A DNA stretch of 64,000 bases from the NCBI RefSeq assembly GCF_001281385.1, contig NZ_CP006911.1, positions 1,650,149 through 1,714,148 of the forward strand. Reading direction: 5' to 3'. A program made the translations under genes and the position numbers. Position 1 is the stretch's first letter; each line of letters opens with the position of its first letter. The notes below the pieces were generated by a model. It had not been told where the DNA came from and did not search any database. It saw only the letters and a list, made by a program, of their open reading frames with translations. Positions 36,880 through 45,414 of this stretch are shown here, piece after piece. The stretch comes from Candidatus Pseudothioglobus singularis PS1 (GTDB lineage: Bacteria; Pseudomonadota; Gammaproteobacteria; PS1; Pseudothioglobaceae).

Positions 36880-37626
36880 ATGAGCTCAGAAAATGCCGGT
36901 TTGCAAACCAACAATCAAAGCCCTCCTAAGCATATAGCTATCATTATGGACGGCAACGGAAGGTGGGCTAAAGCCAAGCATCTGCCGCGCTCGAGTGGCC
37001 ATCAAAAGGGCGTTAGAACTGTTAGAAAAATTGTCAAGCACTGTGCAAAGTTAGGCGTCAATACACTTACTCTTTTTGCTTTTAGTAGTGAAAATATGAA
37101 ACGCTCAAGTGAAGAAGTGGGTCTCCTTTTCAAGCTATTCTTAACCGTTTTGAAAACTGAGACAAAAAAACTTAAAGACAACAACATCAAACTAAAAATT
37201 ATTGGAGATCTCTCCGTATTCACCCCTGAAATACAATCACTTGCTCGCGAAGCAGAAAAACAGCTTTCCAATAATTCAGGATTAAATCTCGTCATTGCAG
37301 CTAATTATGGAGGCCAATGGGACATTGCAGAAGCGGCAAAGAAAATTGCATTTGAATCCGCTAATGGCAACATTAATCCAGAAGATATTGACTCCTCAAC
37401 CTTTCAATCATTCACCTCTCTAGCCGCCTATCCAAAAGTTGACCTTCTTATTCGAACAAGTGGCGAGATCAGGCTAAGCAATTTTTTGCTGTGGGATATT
37501 GCTTATAGTGAATTCTATTTTTGTGAAGCCTTGTGGCCAGATTTTGATGAAGATGCTCTAGATAATGCAATTAAGGACTTTCATTCTAGAGATAGGCGCT
37601 ATGGTGAGCGCAATGGGGAGAGGTAA
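36880..37626 (+). CDS. uppS: Undecaprenyl diphosphate synthase
   Basis: A cis-prenyltransferase that makes the C55 lipid carrier for peptidoglycan. 248 aa with the catalytic IIMDGNGRWAKA, HQKGVRTVRKI, TLFAFSSEN and the C-terminal LLIRTSGEIRLSNFLLWDIAYSE block. The ATG at 36880 is chosen; the in-frame TTG at 36871 lies within the -10 box. First gene of uppS-cdsA-dxr, overlapping cdsA by one base. Confidence 0.95.
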   Translation: MSSENAGLQTNNQSPPKHIAIIMDGNGRWAKAKHLPRSSGHQKGVRTVRKIVKHCAKLGVNTLTLFAFSSENMKRSSEEVGLLFKLFLTVLKTETKKLKDNNIKLKIIGDLSVFTPEIQSLAREAEKQLSNNSGLNLVIAANYGGQWDIAEAAKKIAFESANGNINPEDIDSSTFQSFTSLAAYPKVDLLIRTSGEIRLSNFLLWDIAYSEFYFCEALWPDFDEDALDNAIKDFHSRDRRYGERNGER

Positions 37627-38432
37627 TGCTCATTAAAAGAGCTCTAACAGCACTTGTTTTAGCACCAATAGCTATTACAGGAATACTACTATTAAATGAG
37701 ACTTGGTTCTCAGCAGCTCTTGGATTGATTCTTATTATTGCCTCTTGGGAGTATTGCAGACTAGTTTCAATAACCAGCCCTACCAATAAAGCCATTTTCA
37801 CTATAGCAATATTAGCGCTGGCTTTTGTTTTTTCTAAAAACACAGCACTACTAGCACCCTTACTATTCCTAGCACTAACATGGTGGTTTGTCGCTTTATA
37901 TTGGGTCATAAAATACCCAGATAGTCATGCCAGTGTTAGCAAAAATATTTACACATCAGTAATAAATGGGCTCTTTCTATTTGTGCCGATGGCGGCTTCA
38001 CTCATTATTCTTCAGTCTCAAAATAGTTCATTAGTGCTTTTTCTACTGGCACTAATCTGGGCAGCAGACATCGGCGCTTATTTTTCAGGAAGACAGTTTG
38101 GCAATAAAAAACTCTGTCCTGAGGTGAGCCCAAACAAAACACTGGCAGGCCTATATGGCGGCGTTCTTCTTGCCCAGGCTGTTGCTCTCTGTTATGTCTT
38201 CATTGTTGTTCAGGCGCCGAACTTAAAAGACTTTTTGGTCTTTAGTATTTTAGCCCTCGTGGTCTCTTTAGTCTCAGTCCTTGGTGATTTATTTGAGAGC
38301 TTATTAAAACGCATTAGCGGCTATAAAGATAGTGGAGATATTCTTCCAGGGCATGGCGGGCTTTTGGATCGCATTGATAGCCTAACATCGTCTGCACCAA
38401 TATTTCTTCTCTTTCTGGTCTTTGTCCTATGA
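37626..38432 (+). CDS. cdsA: Phosphatidate cytidylyltransferase
   Basis: Makes CDP-diacylglycerol from phosphatidate and CTP, the branch point of phospholipid synthesis. A 268-aa integral membrane protein (about seven TM helices) with the C-terminal CDS signature LGDLFESLLKRISGYKDSGDILPGHGGLLDRIDS, seen here in full. Between uppS and dxr, its usual position, overlapping dxr by 4 bases (ATGA). Confidence 0.94.
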   Translation: MLIKRALTALVLAPIAITGILLLNETWFSAALGLILIIASWEYCRLVSITSPTNKAIFTIAILALAFVFSKNTALLAPLLFLALTWWFVALYWVIKYPDSHASVSKNIYTSVINGLFLFVPMAASLIILQSQNSSLVLFLLALIWAADIGAYFSGRQFGNKKLCPEVSPNKTLAGLYGGVLLAQAVALCYVFIVVQAPNLKDFLVFSILALVVSLVSVLGDLFESLLKRISGYKDSGDILPGHGGLLDRIDSLTSSAPIFLLFLVFVL

Positions 38433-39580
38433 AAAATATTGCAATTCTTGGGGCGACAGGCTCAATTGGACTCAATACGCTAGATGTTATTGCTCGCCAT
38501 CCAGACGAATATAGTGCGTTCGCTGTCAGCGCGCACTCAAACTGGAAAAGCCTGAATGAGCTCTGCAAAAAACATATGCCAAAATACGCAATTTTGGTCG
38601 ATGAAGAAGCGGCTAACAACCTAAGAAAGCTCGCACCAAAGGGGGTGGAAGTCTTAAGCGGTGAGAATGCACTTGATGATATCGCCTCTCATGTTCAAAC
38701 TGATTTTGTTATGGCTGCAATTGTTGGTGGAGCTGGTATGTCGTCCACTTTTTCTGCCGCTATGGCTGGCAAAAGAATAATGCTCGCTAATAAAGAGTCT
38801 CTGGTTTTAGGCGGCGCTCTTCTAATGAACGCCGCCAACAAATCAGGTGCTGAAATCATTCCAGTTGACTCTGAGCATAGCGCAATTTTTCAATGCCTTC
38901 AGGCGGGCAAGGAAGGATTAAACAAAATTCAATTGACCGCTTCTGGCGGGCCATTTTTAAATATGCCATTTGTCTCTCTTAGTAAAGTCACTCCAGAGGA
39001 GGCATGTAATCATCCGAACTGGAAAATGGGACAAAAAATTTCTGTTGACTCTGCAACAATGATGAACAAGGGGCTCGAAGTGATTGAGGCCAGCTTCTTG
39101 TTTAATCTTCCTGCAACTCACATTGAAGTTATTGTGCACCCTCAAAGCATTGTTCACTCGTGCGTCTATTATGATGATGGCAGCGTTCTATCACAAATGG
39201 GCCTTCCCGATATGAGAAGTGCAATATCTTATGCCCTGTCTTTTCCTGGAAGACAGCTATCAGGAGTCGAGGTGCTAGACCTTACTAAACAGCCTCCACT
39301 GGAATTTTTTCCGCCCGACATGAAAAAGTACAAATGTTTAGAGCTTGCATATCAAGCCATAAAACAAGGAGGAAACGCCCCTGGCACTCTAAACGCAGCG
39401 AATGAGGTTGCTGTTGATGCCTTTTTAAAAAATAAAATAAGCTTTTTAGACATCAGTAAGATAATTGAAAAAACACTCAACGAGACGCCCACTCAAAATC
39501 TTGACACACTCCCTAGTGTTGTGGAAAATGACCAGCTTTCACGTCAACTGGCCTTGTCGTTAATTTCTAAAAACGACTAA
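38429..39580 (+). CDS. dxr: 1-deoxy-D-xylulose-5-phosphate reductoisomerase
   Basis: Converts DXP to MEP with NADPH, the committed step of isoprenoid synthesis. 383 aa: NADPH-binding GATGSIGLNTLDV (about 7-19), the metal-binding and catalytic segments ANKESLVLGG, PVDSEHSAIFQCL, LTASGGPF, DSATMMNKGLEVIEA and HPQSIVHS. In E. coli rseP and bamA follow dxr; here an M23 peptidase gene follows 11 bases on, so the operon has been rearranged. Confidence 0.96.
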   Translation: MKNIAILGATGSIGLNTLDVIARHPDEYSAFAVSAHSNWKSLNELCKKHMPKYAILVDEEAANNLRKLAPKGVEVLSGENALDDIASHVQTDFVMAAIVGGAGMSSTFSAAMAGKRIMLANKESLVLGGALLMNAANKSGAEIIPVDSEHSAIFQCLQAGKEGLNKIQLTASGGPFLNMPFVSLSKVTPEEACNHPNWKMGQKISVDSATMMNKGLEVIEASFLFNLPATHIEVIVHPQSIVHSCVYYDDGSVLSQMGLPDMRSAISYALSFPGRQLSGVEVLDLTKQPPLEFFPPDMKKYKCLELAYQAIKQGGNAPGTLNAANEVAVDAFLKNKISFLDISKIIEKTLNETPTQNLDTLPSVVENDQLSRQLALSLISKND

Positions 39581-39591
39581 ACTCAACACTA

Positions 39592-40710
39592 ATGATTAAA
39601 TCTTTTTTTATTTCACTGCTTCTAGCATGTGTGGTTTTCTCAGCCCCCTCTTTTGCAGGCGGTCAGCATGACTTTAGCTTTAAGGTTTCGCGTGGGGATG
39701 CTTTTTATAAGTTTTTCTATAGCGCAGGGCTTTCAGGCAAGCTGCTGACAAAACTAATGACGTCAGATCCGAGAGCTCAAAGGCTCAACAATATCTATCC
39801 CGGTGATAAATTCGAGATTAGCCTTAATGATAATCATGCTCTCAAGCAAATTATATTTAACCCTGCAAATGATAATCCGCTCTTCATAAACTATGATGGA
39901 AAAAGATTTAGCTTTGAAAAATCAAATATACAACCTGTTGGAGATGTCTCCTTTACTGTCATTACAATCAATAAGTCTCTTAATTACGATGCCAAGAAGG
40001 CTGGTGTTGATGCTGAAGTTGTAAAAATGATGGTGGATAACTTTTCATGGGAGATTGACTTCAGTCGTGATCTCAGAAAAGGTGACAGGTTCTTTTTATC
40101 ATGGGAAGGAGAGAAGACGCCGAGTGCCATGATTTATATTAGCGGAAGAAAAACTATTGCGCTTTTCTCTCACAAGGACTCTCTTGGCAGAAAGAAATAC
40201 TATAGCGCCAATGGTGAAACGCTAAACGACTCATTTAAATTTGCTCCTGTAAAGTACAACAGGATTAGCTCTGGGTTTTCATTGCGCCGCTATCACCCAA
40301 CCCTTAAGACTTATCGGCCTCATCGAGGTACTGATTTTGCTGCACCAAGCGGAACCCCTGTATATGCCCCAGCAAAAGGGCTTGTTAAATATGTTGCCAC
40401 ACTATCAGGTTATGGTAACGTCATTTATCTAAAGCATGGCTCAGAGTATGTCACGGTATACGCCCATTTGTCAAAATTTGCTAAGGGCCTAAAATCGGGC
40501 AAGCGAGTAAAAAAAGGTGAGCTCATTGGATACGTGGGAACTACTGGAATGTCAACGGGGCCGCATCTTCATTACGAGATTCGTATCAACGGAGTTCACA
40601 AAGATGCTGAAAAAGTTAAGCTTAGCAAAAAATCAATCGTTCCAAATGCTGAGATGGCAAGCTTTCAAAAAAGAGCCAAACAAATACTTACAAAATTAAA
40701 AATTAAATAG
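39592..40710 (+). CDS. M23 family peptidoglycan endopeptidase (MepM-like)
   Basis: A periplasmic zinc endopeptidase that cuts peptide cross-links of peptidoglycan. 372 aa with a signal peptide (about 1-22), an N-terminal LysM/OapA-like region (about 25-100), and a LytM catalytic domain with H244 and D248 in HRGTDFAAPSGTPVYAP and H325/H327 in GPHLHYEI. By layout it is like E. coli MepM/YebA and NlpD-type activators, but all metal ligands are kept, so it is likely active. Eleven bases after dxr and probably co-transcribed. Confidence 0.9.
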   Translation: MIKSFFISLLLACVVFSAPSFAGGQHDFSFKVSRGDAFYKFFYSAGLSGKLLTKLMTSDPRAQRLNNIYPGDKFEISLNDNHALKQIIFNPANDNPLFINYDGKRFSFEKSNIQPVGDVSFTVITINKSLNYDAKKAGVDAEVVKMMVDNFSWEIDFSRDLRKGDRFFLSWEGEKTPSAMIYISGRKTIALFSHKDSLGRKKYYSANGETLNDSFKFAPVKYNRISSGFSLRRYHPTLKTYRPHRGTDFAAPSGTPVYAPAKGLVKYVATLSGYGNVIYLKHGSEYVTVYAHLSKFAKGLKSGKRVKKGELIGYVGTTGMSTGPHLHYEIRINGVHKDAEKVKLSKKSIVPNAEMASFQKRAKQILTKLKIK

Positions 40711-40788
40711 GTCTCTATCCATAGCAACTTAAACAAACCTTTAGCTCAATCGATTAAAATAAAGCCATAAAGCTATTAAAGTAATCAA

Positions 40789-41664
40789 ATGAGCTCTCCT
40801 ATTCGATTAGATCTATCCTTGCCTCTACTTCATCAGGGAAAAGTAAGAGACATATATGATATTGATTCTCAATACATGCTCATTGTAGCTACCGACCGGC
40901 TCTCCGCATTTGATGTTATCTTTGACCAGCCAATTGCAAGTAAAGGCAAAATCCTTACAGAAATAGCAAACTTCTGGTTTGACAAAACTAAGCATATTGT
41001 TCAAAACCATCTAACCAAAATAAAACCTGAAGAGGTGTTAACAGCCAAAGAGGCGGAGACACTTTCAGGAAGGGCGATTGTTGTCAAAAAGCTCAAGCCT
41101 CTTCCTGTTGAAGCGGTCGTTAGAGGCTACTTAATTGGCTCTGGCTGGAAAGAGTATAAAGAGTCTCAGTCGGTTTGTGGTATTGCTTTACCTGAAGACC
41201 TAAGGCTTGCAGGCCGACTTGAAAAACCAATCTTTACGCCGTCCTCAAAGGCTGCAGTTGGAGAACATGATGCCAATATTTCTTTTGAAGAGGTTGAGAG
41301 CCTAATTGGCATAGATCTAGCTAAAGAAATGAAAGAGGTAAGTCTTGAAATATATAGCTTTGCATCAAAACTTGCGATAGAAAAAGGCATTATTATTGCC
41401 GATACTAAGCTTGAATTTGGACTTGACTCAAATGACCAACTCACGCTTATGGATGAAGTTTTGACGCCTGACTCTTCCAGGTTTTGGTCGCTGCCTGACT
41501 ATACTCCCGGAATAAGTCCAATAAGCTTTGACAAACAAATCATCAGAGACTATCTTGAGACGCTTGACTGGAACAAGGCGCCTCCCGCGCCTAAAATTCC
41601 GCAAAAAATCATGCGCCAAGCAGCAAATAAATATATGGATATTCAGTCAATATTATGCAACTAG
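40789..41664 (+). CDS. purC: SAICAR synthase (phosphoribosylaminoimidazole-succinocarboxamide synthase)
   Basis: Ligates aspartate to CAIR in purine synthesis. 291 aa, the longer form of the family (yeast-like length; E. coli PurC is 237 aa). Motifs: LLHQGKVRDIYDID (ATP loop), ATDRLSAFDVIFDQP, VEAVVRGYLIGSGWKEY, IIADTKLEFGLD and TLMDEVLTPDSSRFW. It overlaps the DUF2797 gene by 10 bases and starts the run to ribF. Confidence 0.95.
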   Translation: MSSPIRLDLSLPLLHQGKVRDIYDIDSQYMLIVATDRLSAFDVIFDQPIASKGKILTEIANFWFDKTKHIVQNHLTKIKPEEVLTAKEAETLSGRAIVVKKLKPLPVEAVVRGYLIGSGWKEYKESQSVCGIALPEDLRLAGRLEKPIFTPSSKAAVGEHDANISFEEVESLIGIDLAKEMKEVSLEIYSFASKLAIEKGIIIADTKLEFGLDSNDQLTLMDEVLTPDSSRFWSLPDYTPGISPISFDKQIIRDYLETLDWNKAPPAPKIPQKIMRQAANKYMDIQSILCN

Positions 41665-42455
41665 CTGGACCTATAAGTATGATGAAAACTTCTCTGGCTG
41701 ATGGAGAGGCAAAATATAGCCTACCGATTGGTAGCGAAACTGTTGACATGAATGCGCTAGTAGGCAGGCAAATTGAGCTGAGCTTTCAACAAGAAATTAC
41801 ATGCTCAAATTGTGGTAAAAAAACCAATAAAAGCTTTTCACAAGGATATTGCTTCCCATGTGCTCGCTCACTTGCAAGATGTGACATGTGCATCATGAAG
41901 CCAGAAACCTGCCATCATCACCTAGGGACCTGTAGAGAGCCCGAGTGGGGCCTTACCAATTGTTTTTCTCCACATATCGTTTATCTAGCTAACTCTTCTG
42001 GGATAAAGGTTGGGATTACTCGAAAAACAAATACTCCAGGAAGATGGATAGACCAAGGAGCAGTATGCGCTTTACCAATTTTAGAGGTTAAAACAAGGCT
42101 TGATTCTGGGAAAATTGAGATGGCCCTTAAGTCCTATGTGGCTGACAAGACAAACTGGCGCACAATGCTTAAAAACGAGGTCAAAGATATTGACTTAGTA
42201 GAAGCTAAAAATGGCCTTTTAGCAAAAATACCTAGCTTAGTTAACGAGCTTCAAGCTAGAGACCTTAAGGGCGAAATAATCAATATCAGGTACCCTGTGT
42301 TAAAATATCCAACAAAGATTGTCTCTTTAAATTTTGACAAAACACCCCTCATCTCTGGCGTTTTGCAAGGAATTAAAGGACAATACTTATTACTAGATGG
42401 TGGCGTGCTAAACCTTAGAAAATTCAGCTCATATCATCTTATAATTAATAGCTAA
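41655..42455 (+). CDS. DUF2797 family cysteine-rich protein
   Basis: 266 aa. The N-terminal half carries nine cysteines (C50, 53, 66, 69, 76, 79, 86, 93, 103) in pairs such as CSNCG and CFPC, suggesting two or more zinc sites. It is followed by the family signatures GTCREPEWGL and YLANSSGIKVGITRKTNTPGRWIDQGA, which recall a GIY-YIG-like core. Function unknown. The start is inside the end of purC, so translation is coupled. The next gene, a P-loop ATPase, begins 12 bases later. Confidence 0.82.
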   Translation: MQLAGPISMMKTSLADGEAKYSLPIGSETVDMNALVGRQIELSFQQEITCSNCGKKTNKSFSQGYCFPCARSLARCDMCIMKPETCHHHLGTCREPEWGLTNCFSPHIVYLANSSGIKVGITRKTNTPGRWIDQGAVCALPILEVKTRLDSGKIEMALKSYVADKTNWRTMLKNEVKDIDLVEAKNGLLAKIPSLVNELQARDLKGEIINIRYPVLKYPTKIVSLNFDKTPLISGVLQGIKGQYLLLDGGVLNLRKFSSYHLIINS

Positions 42456-42467
42456 TGGTCTTTTATA

Positions 42468-43298
42468 ATGATATCTGCAGAAGAGTTTAAAAAACTGAAA
42501 AATAAGTCTATTACTCTTTTGGGTATGTCTGGTGTTGGCAAAACTCATCTGGCAAAGCTTATTGGAGAAGAAGGAGATTGGTTTCATTTTTCTGGAGACT
42601 ATAGGATTGGTGCAGCCCATCTAAAAGAAGCTATAATTGCAAATATTTCTGATAAGATGAAAACAGATAATTGGCTAAGGAGACTTTTAGATAACCAGTC
42701 AATCAGCATTAATAGCCAAGTAAGCTTTGATAATCTAGAGCCAATCTCAGCATTCTTAGGAAAGGTTGGCAACCCAGAAGAAGGGGGCCTTCCAATAGGT
42801 GAATTTATTCGTCGTCAAAGTCTTTTTTTTGAGGCAGAAAAAAAGACAATGTATGAAGTGCCTAACTTTATTAAAAAGTCCCAAGCGGAAGGCTTTAGTC
42901 ATTTTATAAATGATGCTGGAGGGAGCCTTTGTGAGCTCGAAGACCAAGTCCTGTTCAAGCTTCTCTCAGAAAAAAGCCTCATCGTATACATACAGACCAA
43001 CGCAGAGAATGAACGAATTCTAATTGAGCGTGCCAAAACTAACCCAAAGCCTATGTATTATAATTCGCATTTTTTTGAGAAGTCTATCAATACGTATCTT
43101 GCTGAAAATAGCTTAGATTATGCAGCTCAAGTTAACCCTGATGATTTTGTAAGCTGGGTTTTTCCAAAGCTTATAGAATATAGGCTTAAAAAATATACAG
43201 CGATTGCAAATAAATATGGCTGTACAATTCAAAGCGATGATCTTCATAATTGCCGCTCTGCAAATGATGTTATTAATTTAATCACTAGCGCACTCTGA
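42468..43298 (+). CDS. P-loop ATPase/kinase-like protein of unknown function
   Basis: 276 aa. Walker A GMSGVGKTHLAK (19-30) directly at the N-terminus, then a region around FHFSGDYRIGAAHL resembling the base-binding part of small-molecule kinases. No DNA-binding or transporter features. SHFINDAGGSLCELED (about 140-155) may be a Walker-B-like strand, and LIVYIQTNAENERILIERA looks like the mobile lid/ADP-binding part of a kinase fold. I do not recognise the family. Placed between DUF2797 and metA with gaps of 12 and 4 bases. Confidence 0.7.
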   Translation: MISAEEFKKLKNKSITLLGMSGVGKTHLAKLIGEEGDWFHFSGDYRIGAAHLKEAIIANISDKMKTDNWLRRLLDNQSISINSQVSFDNLEPISAFLGKVGNPEEGGLPIGEFIRRQSLFFEAEKKTMYEVPNFIKKSQAEGFSHFINDAGGSLCELEDQVLFKLLSEKSLIVYIQTNAENERILIERAKTNPKPMYYNSHFFEKSINTYLAENSLDYAAQVNPDDFVSWVFPKLIEYRLKKYTAIANKYGCTIQSDDLHNCRSANDVINLITSAL

Positions 43299-43302
43299 AG
43301 TC

Positions 43303-44355
43303 ATGCCTCTTATAGCACACTCAAAACTACCCTCCTTTGAACGCCTCGAAAAACAAGGGGAAACAATACTGTCTGAAGAAAGGGCCTCTCATCAGGCCAT
43401 TAGAGCCCTTCACATTGGCCTGCTGAATATGATGCCTGATTCTGCGCTTGAGGCCACCGAAAGACAGTTTTTTCGGTTGGTTGGTCGCTCTAACCAAGTG
43501 GCTCAACTCTACATTCATCCTTTTTCCCTCCCTAGCATCAAACGAGGCAAAAAAGCCTCAGAACATATTAAAAGCCACTATAAAAGCTTTGATGAAATAA
43601 AATTTCAAGGCCTTGATGCTCTGATTATTACTGGTGCAAATGTTACTGATCCTGACCTTCAGCTCGCCCCTTTTTATAATGAGCTTCGTGAAGTTGTTGA
43701 CTGGTCTTATGAAAATGTAACCTCGACATTGTGCTCATGTCTCGCTACTCACGCTGTTTTAGAGTTTAAATACAAACAAAAAAGAAGCCCTATTGGAAAA
43801 AAACACTGGGGAGTTTTCCCCCATCAGGTTGTTGATCGAACCCATCCGTTAGTCAAGGGAGTTAACACACGATTTGATGTTCCGCACTCTCGCTATAATG
43901 AAATTTCTAGGCCTCAGTTTGAAATGGCAAATATTAAAGTTTTAGCTGCTAGCAAAATTGGTGTTCATTTGGCTGTTAGCCCAGACTTGTTTCGCATTGT
44001 CTTCTTTCAAGGACACCCAGAATATGACTCCATTAGTCTTTTAAAGGAACTGAAAAGAGAAATTGCCCTTTACCTTGAAGGCAGTCGTTCAGACTATCCG
44101 CCTTTTCCTGCGAATTATCTTACGACTCAATGTTGTGCAATTTTAGAGGAATATAAAACCAGGCTCATAGCCAAGTCAGCCTCAATAAAAGATTTTCCTG
44201 AGCAGCTCATCATGCAAACGCTTGACAATACATGGCACGATAGTGCAAGTGCAATTATCAATAACTGGATTGGATGCTTTTATCAGGTAACCAATGAAGA
44301 TATTAAGCTACCATTTATGGAGTCGGTAGACCCACAAAATCCACTTGGATTGTAA
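43303..44355 (+). CDS. metA: Homoserine O-acyltransferase, MetA family
   Basis: Acylates homoserine at the start of methionine synthesis. 350 aa, aligned by eye with E. coli MetA: LNMMPDSALEATERQFFRL, catalytic Cys C146 (in STLCSC, cf. C142), PHSRY, and GHPEYD with H238/E240. The residue that decides the acyl donor (Gly111 for succinyl-CoA, Glu for acetyl-CoA) is Thr115 here, so the donor cannot be named. Four bases after the ATPase and three before mutY. Confidence 0.88.
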   Translation: MPLIAHSKLPSFERLEKQGETILSEERASHQAIRALHIGLLNMMPDSALEATERQFFRLVGRSNQVAQLYIHPFSLPSIKRGKKASEHIKSHYKSFDEIKFQGLDALIITGANVTDPDLQLAPFYNELREVVDWSYENVTSTLCSCLATHAVLEFKYKQKRSPIGKKHWGVFPHQVVDRTHPLVKGVNTRFDVPHSRYNEISRPQFEMANIKVLAASKIGVHLAVSPDLFRIVFFQGHPEYDSISLLKELKREIALYLEGSRSDYPPFPANYLTTQCCAILEEYKTRLIAKSASIKDFPEQLIMQTLDNTWHDSASAIINNWIGCFYQVTNEDIKLPFMESVDPQNPLGL

Positions 44356-44357
44356 AG

Positions 44358-45374
44358 GTGACAGAGCTAGCAAGCGACATACTGCATTGGTTTAAGCTCA
44401 ATGGGAGAAAAAACCTTCCGTGGCAATCAACCCCGCCCAATATTTATCATATTTGGCTTTCTGAAATCATGCTCCAGCAAACACAAGTCATCACAGTCAT
44501 TGACTACTTTAATAAGTTCATCATCTGCTTTCCGGACCTAACGGCTCTTGCAAATGCAAAAGAAGATGAGGTCATGTCAAATTGGGCAGGGCTTGGGTAT
44601 TATAGTCGCGCCCGGAACCTTCACAAAACTGCGAAGATAATCGCATCTAATCATAAGGGAGTCTTTCCAAAAAAATATGATGAGATTGTTGCACTACCTG
44701 GCATTGGTCCTTCCACTGCTGGCGCAATTTTGTCATTAGGAAGCGGCTTATCCACTCCAATTCTTGATGGCAATGTGAAAAGAACTCTTTCACGTTATCA
44801 CAAAGTTGAAGGCCATTACTCTTTGAGCAAAGTCATGGAGGAATTATGGCGTTTAGCAAAACATCACACGCCCCAAACTAAAAATGCTGAATACACTCAG
44901 GCAATCATGGACATTGGTGCAACCATCTGCAAACCAAAAAACCCACTATGTGGCAACTGCCCAATAGCTAGTCATTGTGGAGCCTGTCTCTCCAAAGAGC
45001 AAGGTATTTATCCAAACAAAAAACCAAAAAAAGATAAGCTTCCTGAAAAAACTATTACATTTCTGATATTTAAAAATGAAAGTCATGAGGTTTTTCTCAA
45101 AAAAAGACCTGGCAGGGGAATATGGGGCGGGCTATGGAGCTTTGTAGAGTGTGATGACAATACTGAAGCTATTGATTTGGCAATTCGCCAGCATAACGAT
45201 AGCGCAAAGATTATAAGACGGCTTTCAAAATTTAAACACACCTTCACTCACTTTAATTTGTGGATCAACCCAATTTTGGTTGATTCGCCTGGCGGGTTAG
45301 CCAACTATTATGATGCAGGCAGCTTAGCTCTTGGCACTCCTGCGCCTGTTAAAAAGATACTTCAGGCGCTTTAA
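44358..45374 (+). CDS. mutY: A/G-specific adenine glycosylase MutY
   Basis: Removes adenine mispaired with 8-oxoguanine. 338 aa, GTG start. Catalytic Glu E36 in LSEIMLQQTQV, the helix-hairpin-helix LPGIGPSTAGAIL, D137 in ILDGNVKR, and the [4Fe-4S] cysteines C191, C198, C201 and C207. A C-terminal NUDIX-like 8-oxoG recognition domain follows, with KKRPGRGIWGGLWSF. Length is close to E. coli MutY (350 aa). Confidence 0.95.
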   Translation: MTELASDILHWFKLNGRKNLPWQSTPPNIYHIWLSEIMLQQTQVITVIDYFNKFIICFPDLTALANAKEDEVMSNWAGLGYYSRARNLHKTAKIIASNHKGVFPKKYDEIVALPGIGPSTAGAILSLGSGLSTPILDGNVKRTLSRYHKVEGHYSLSKVMEELWRLAKHHTPQTKNAEYTQAIMDIGATICKPKNPLCGNCPIASHCGACLSKEQGIYPNKKPKKDKLPEKTITFLIFKNESHEVFLKKRPGRGIWGGLWSFVECDDNTEAIDLAIRQHNDSAKIIRRLSKFKHTFTHFNLWINPILVDSPGGLANYYDAGSLALGTPAPVKKILQAL

Positions 45375-45402
45375 TTGACCAATAATCAATAGAGTCAGTG
45401 AG

Positions 45403-45408
45403 TAAAAT
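45403..45408 (+). promoter_or_regulatory. -10-like box of ribF (possible leaderless start)
   Basis: TAAAAT, one base off consensus, then ACAAGA and the ATG at 45415. A TTGACC lies upstream at 45375 but at 22 bases, too far for a standard spacer. No FMN riboswitch is present in the short gap after mutY. Confidence 0.3.
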
Positions 45409-45414
45409 ACAAGA

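Noticed and set aside
45375..45408. Standard sigma-70 promoter for ribF using TTGACC
   Set aside because: The spacer to TAAAAT is 22 bases, outside the usual range.
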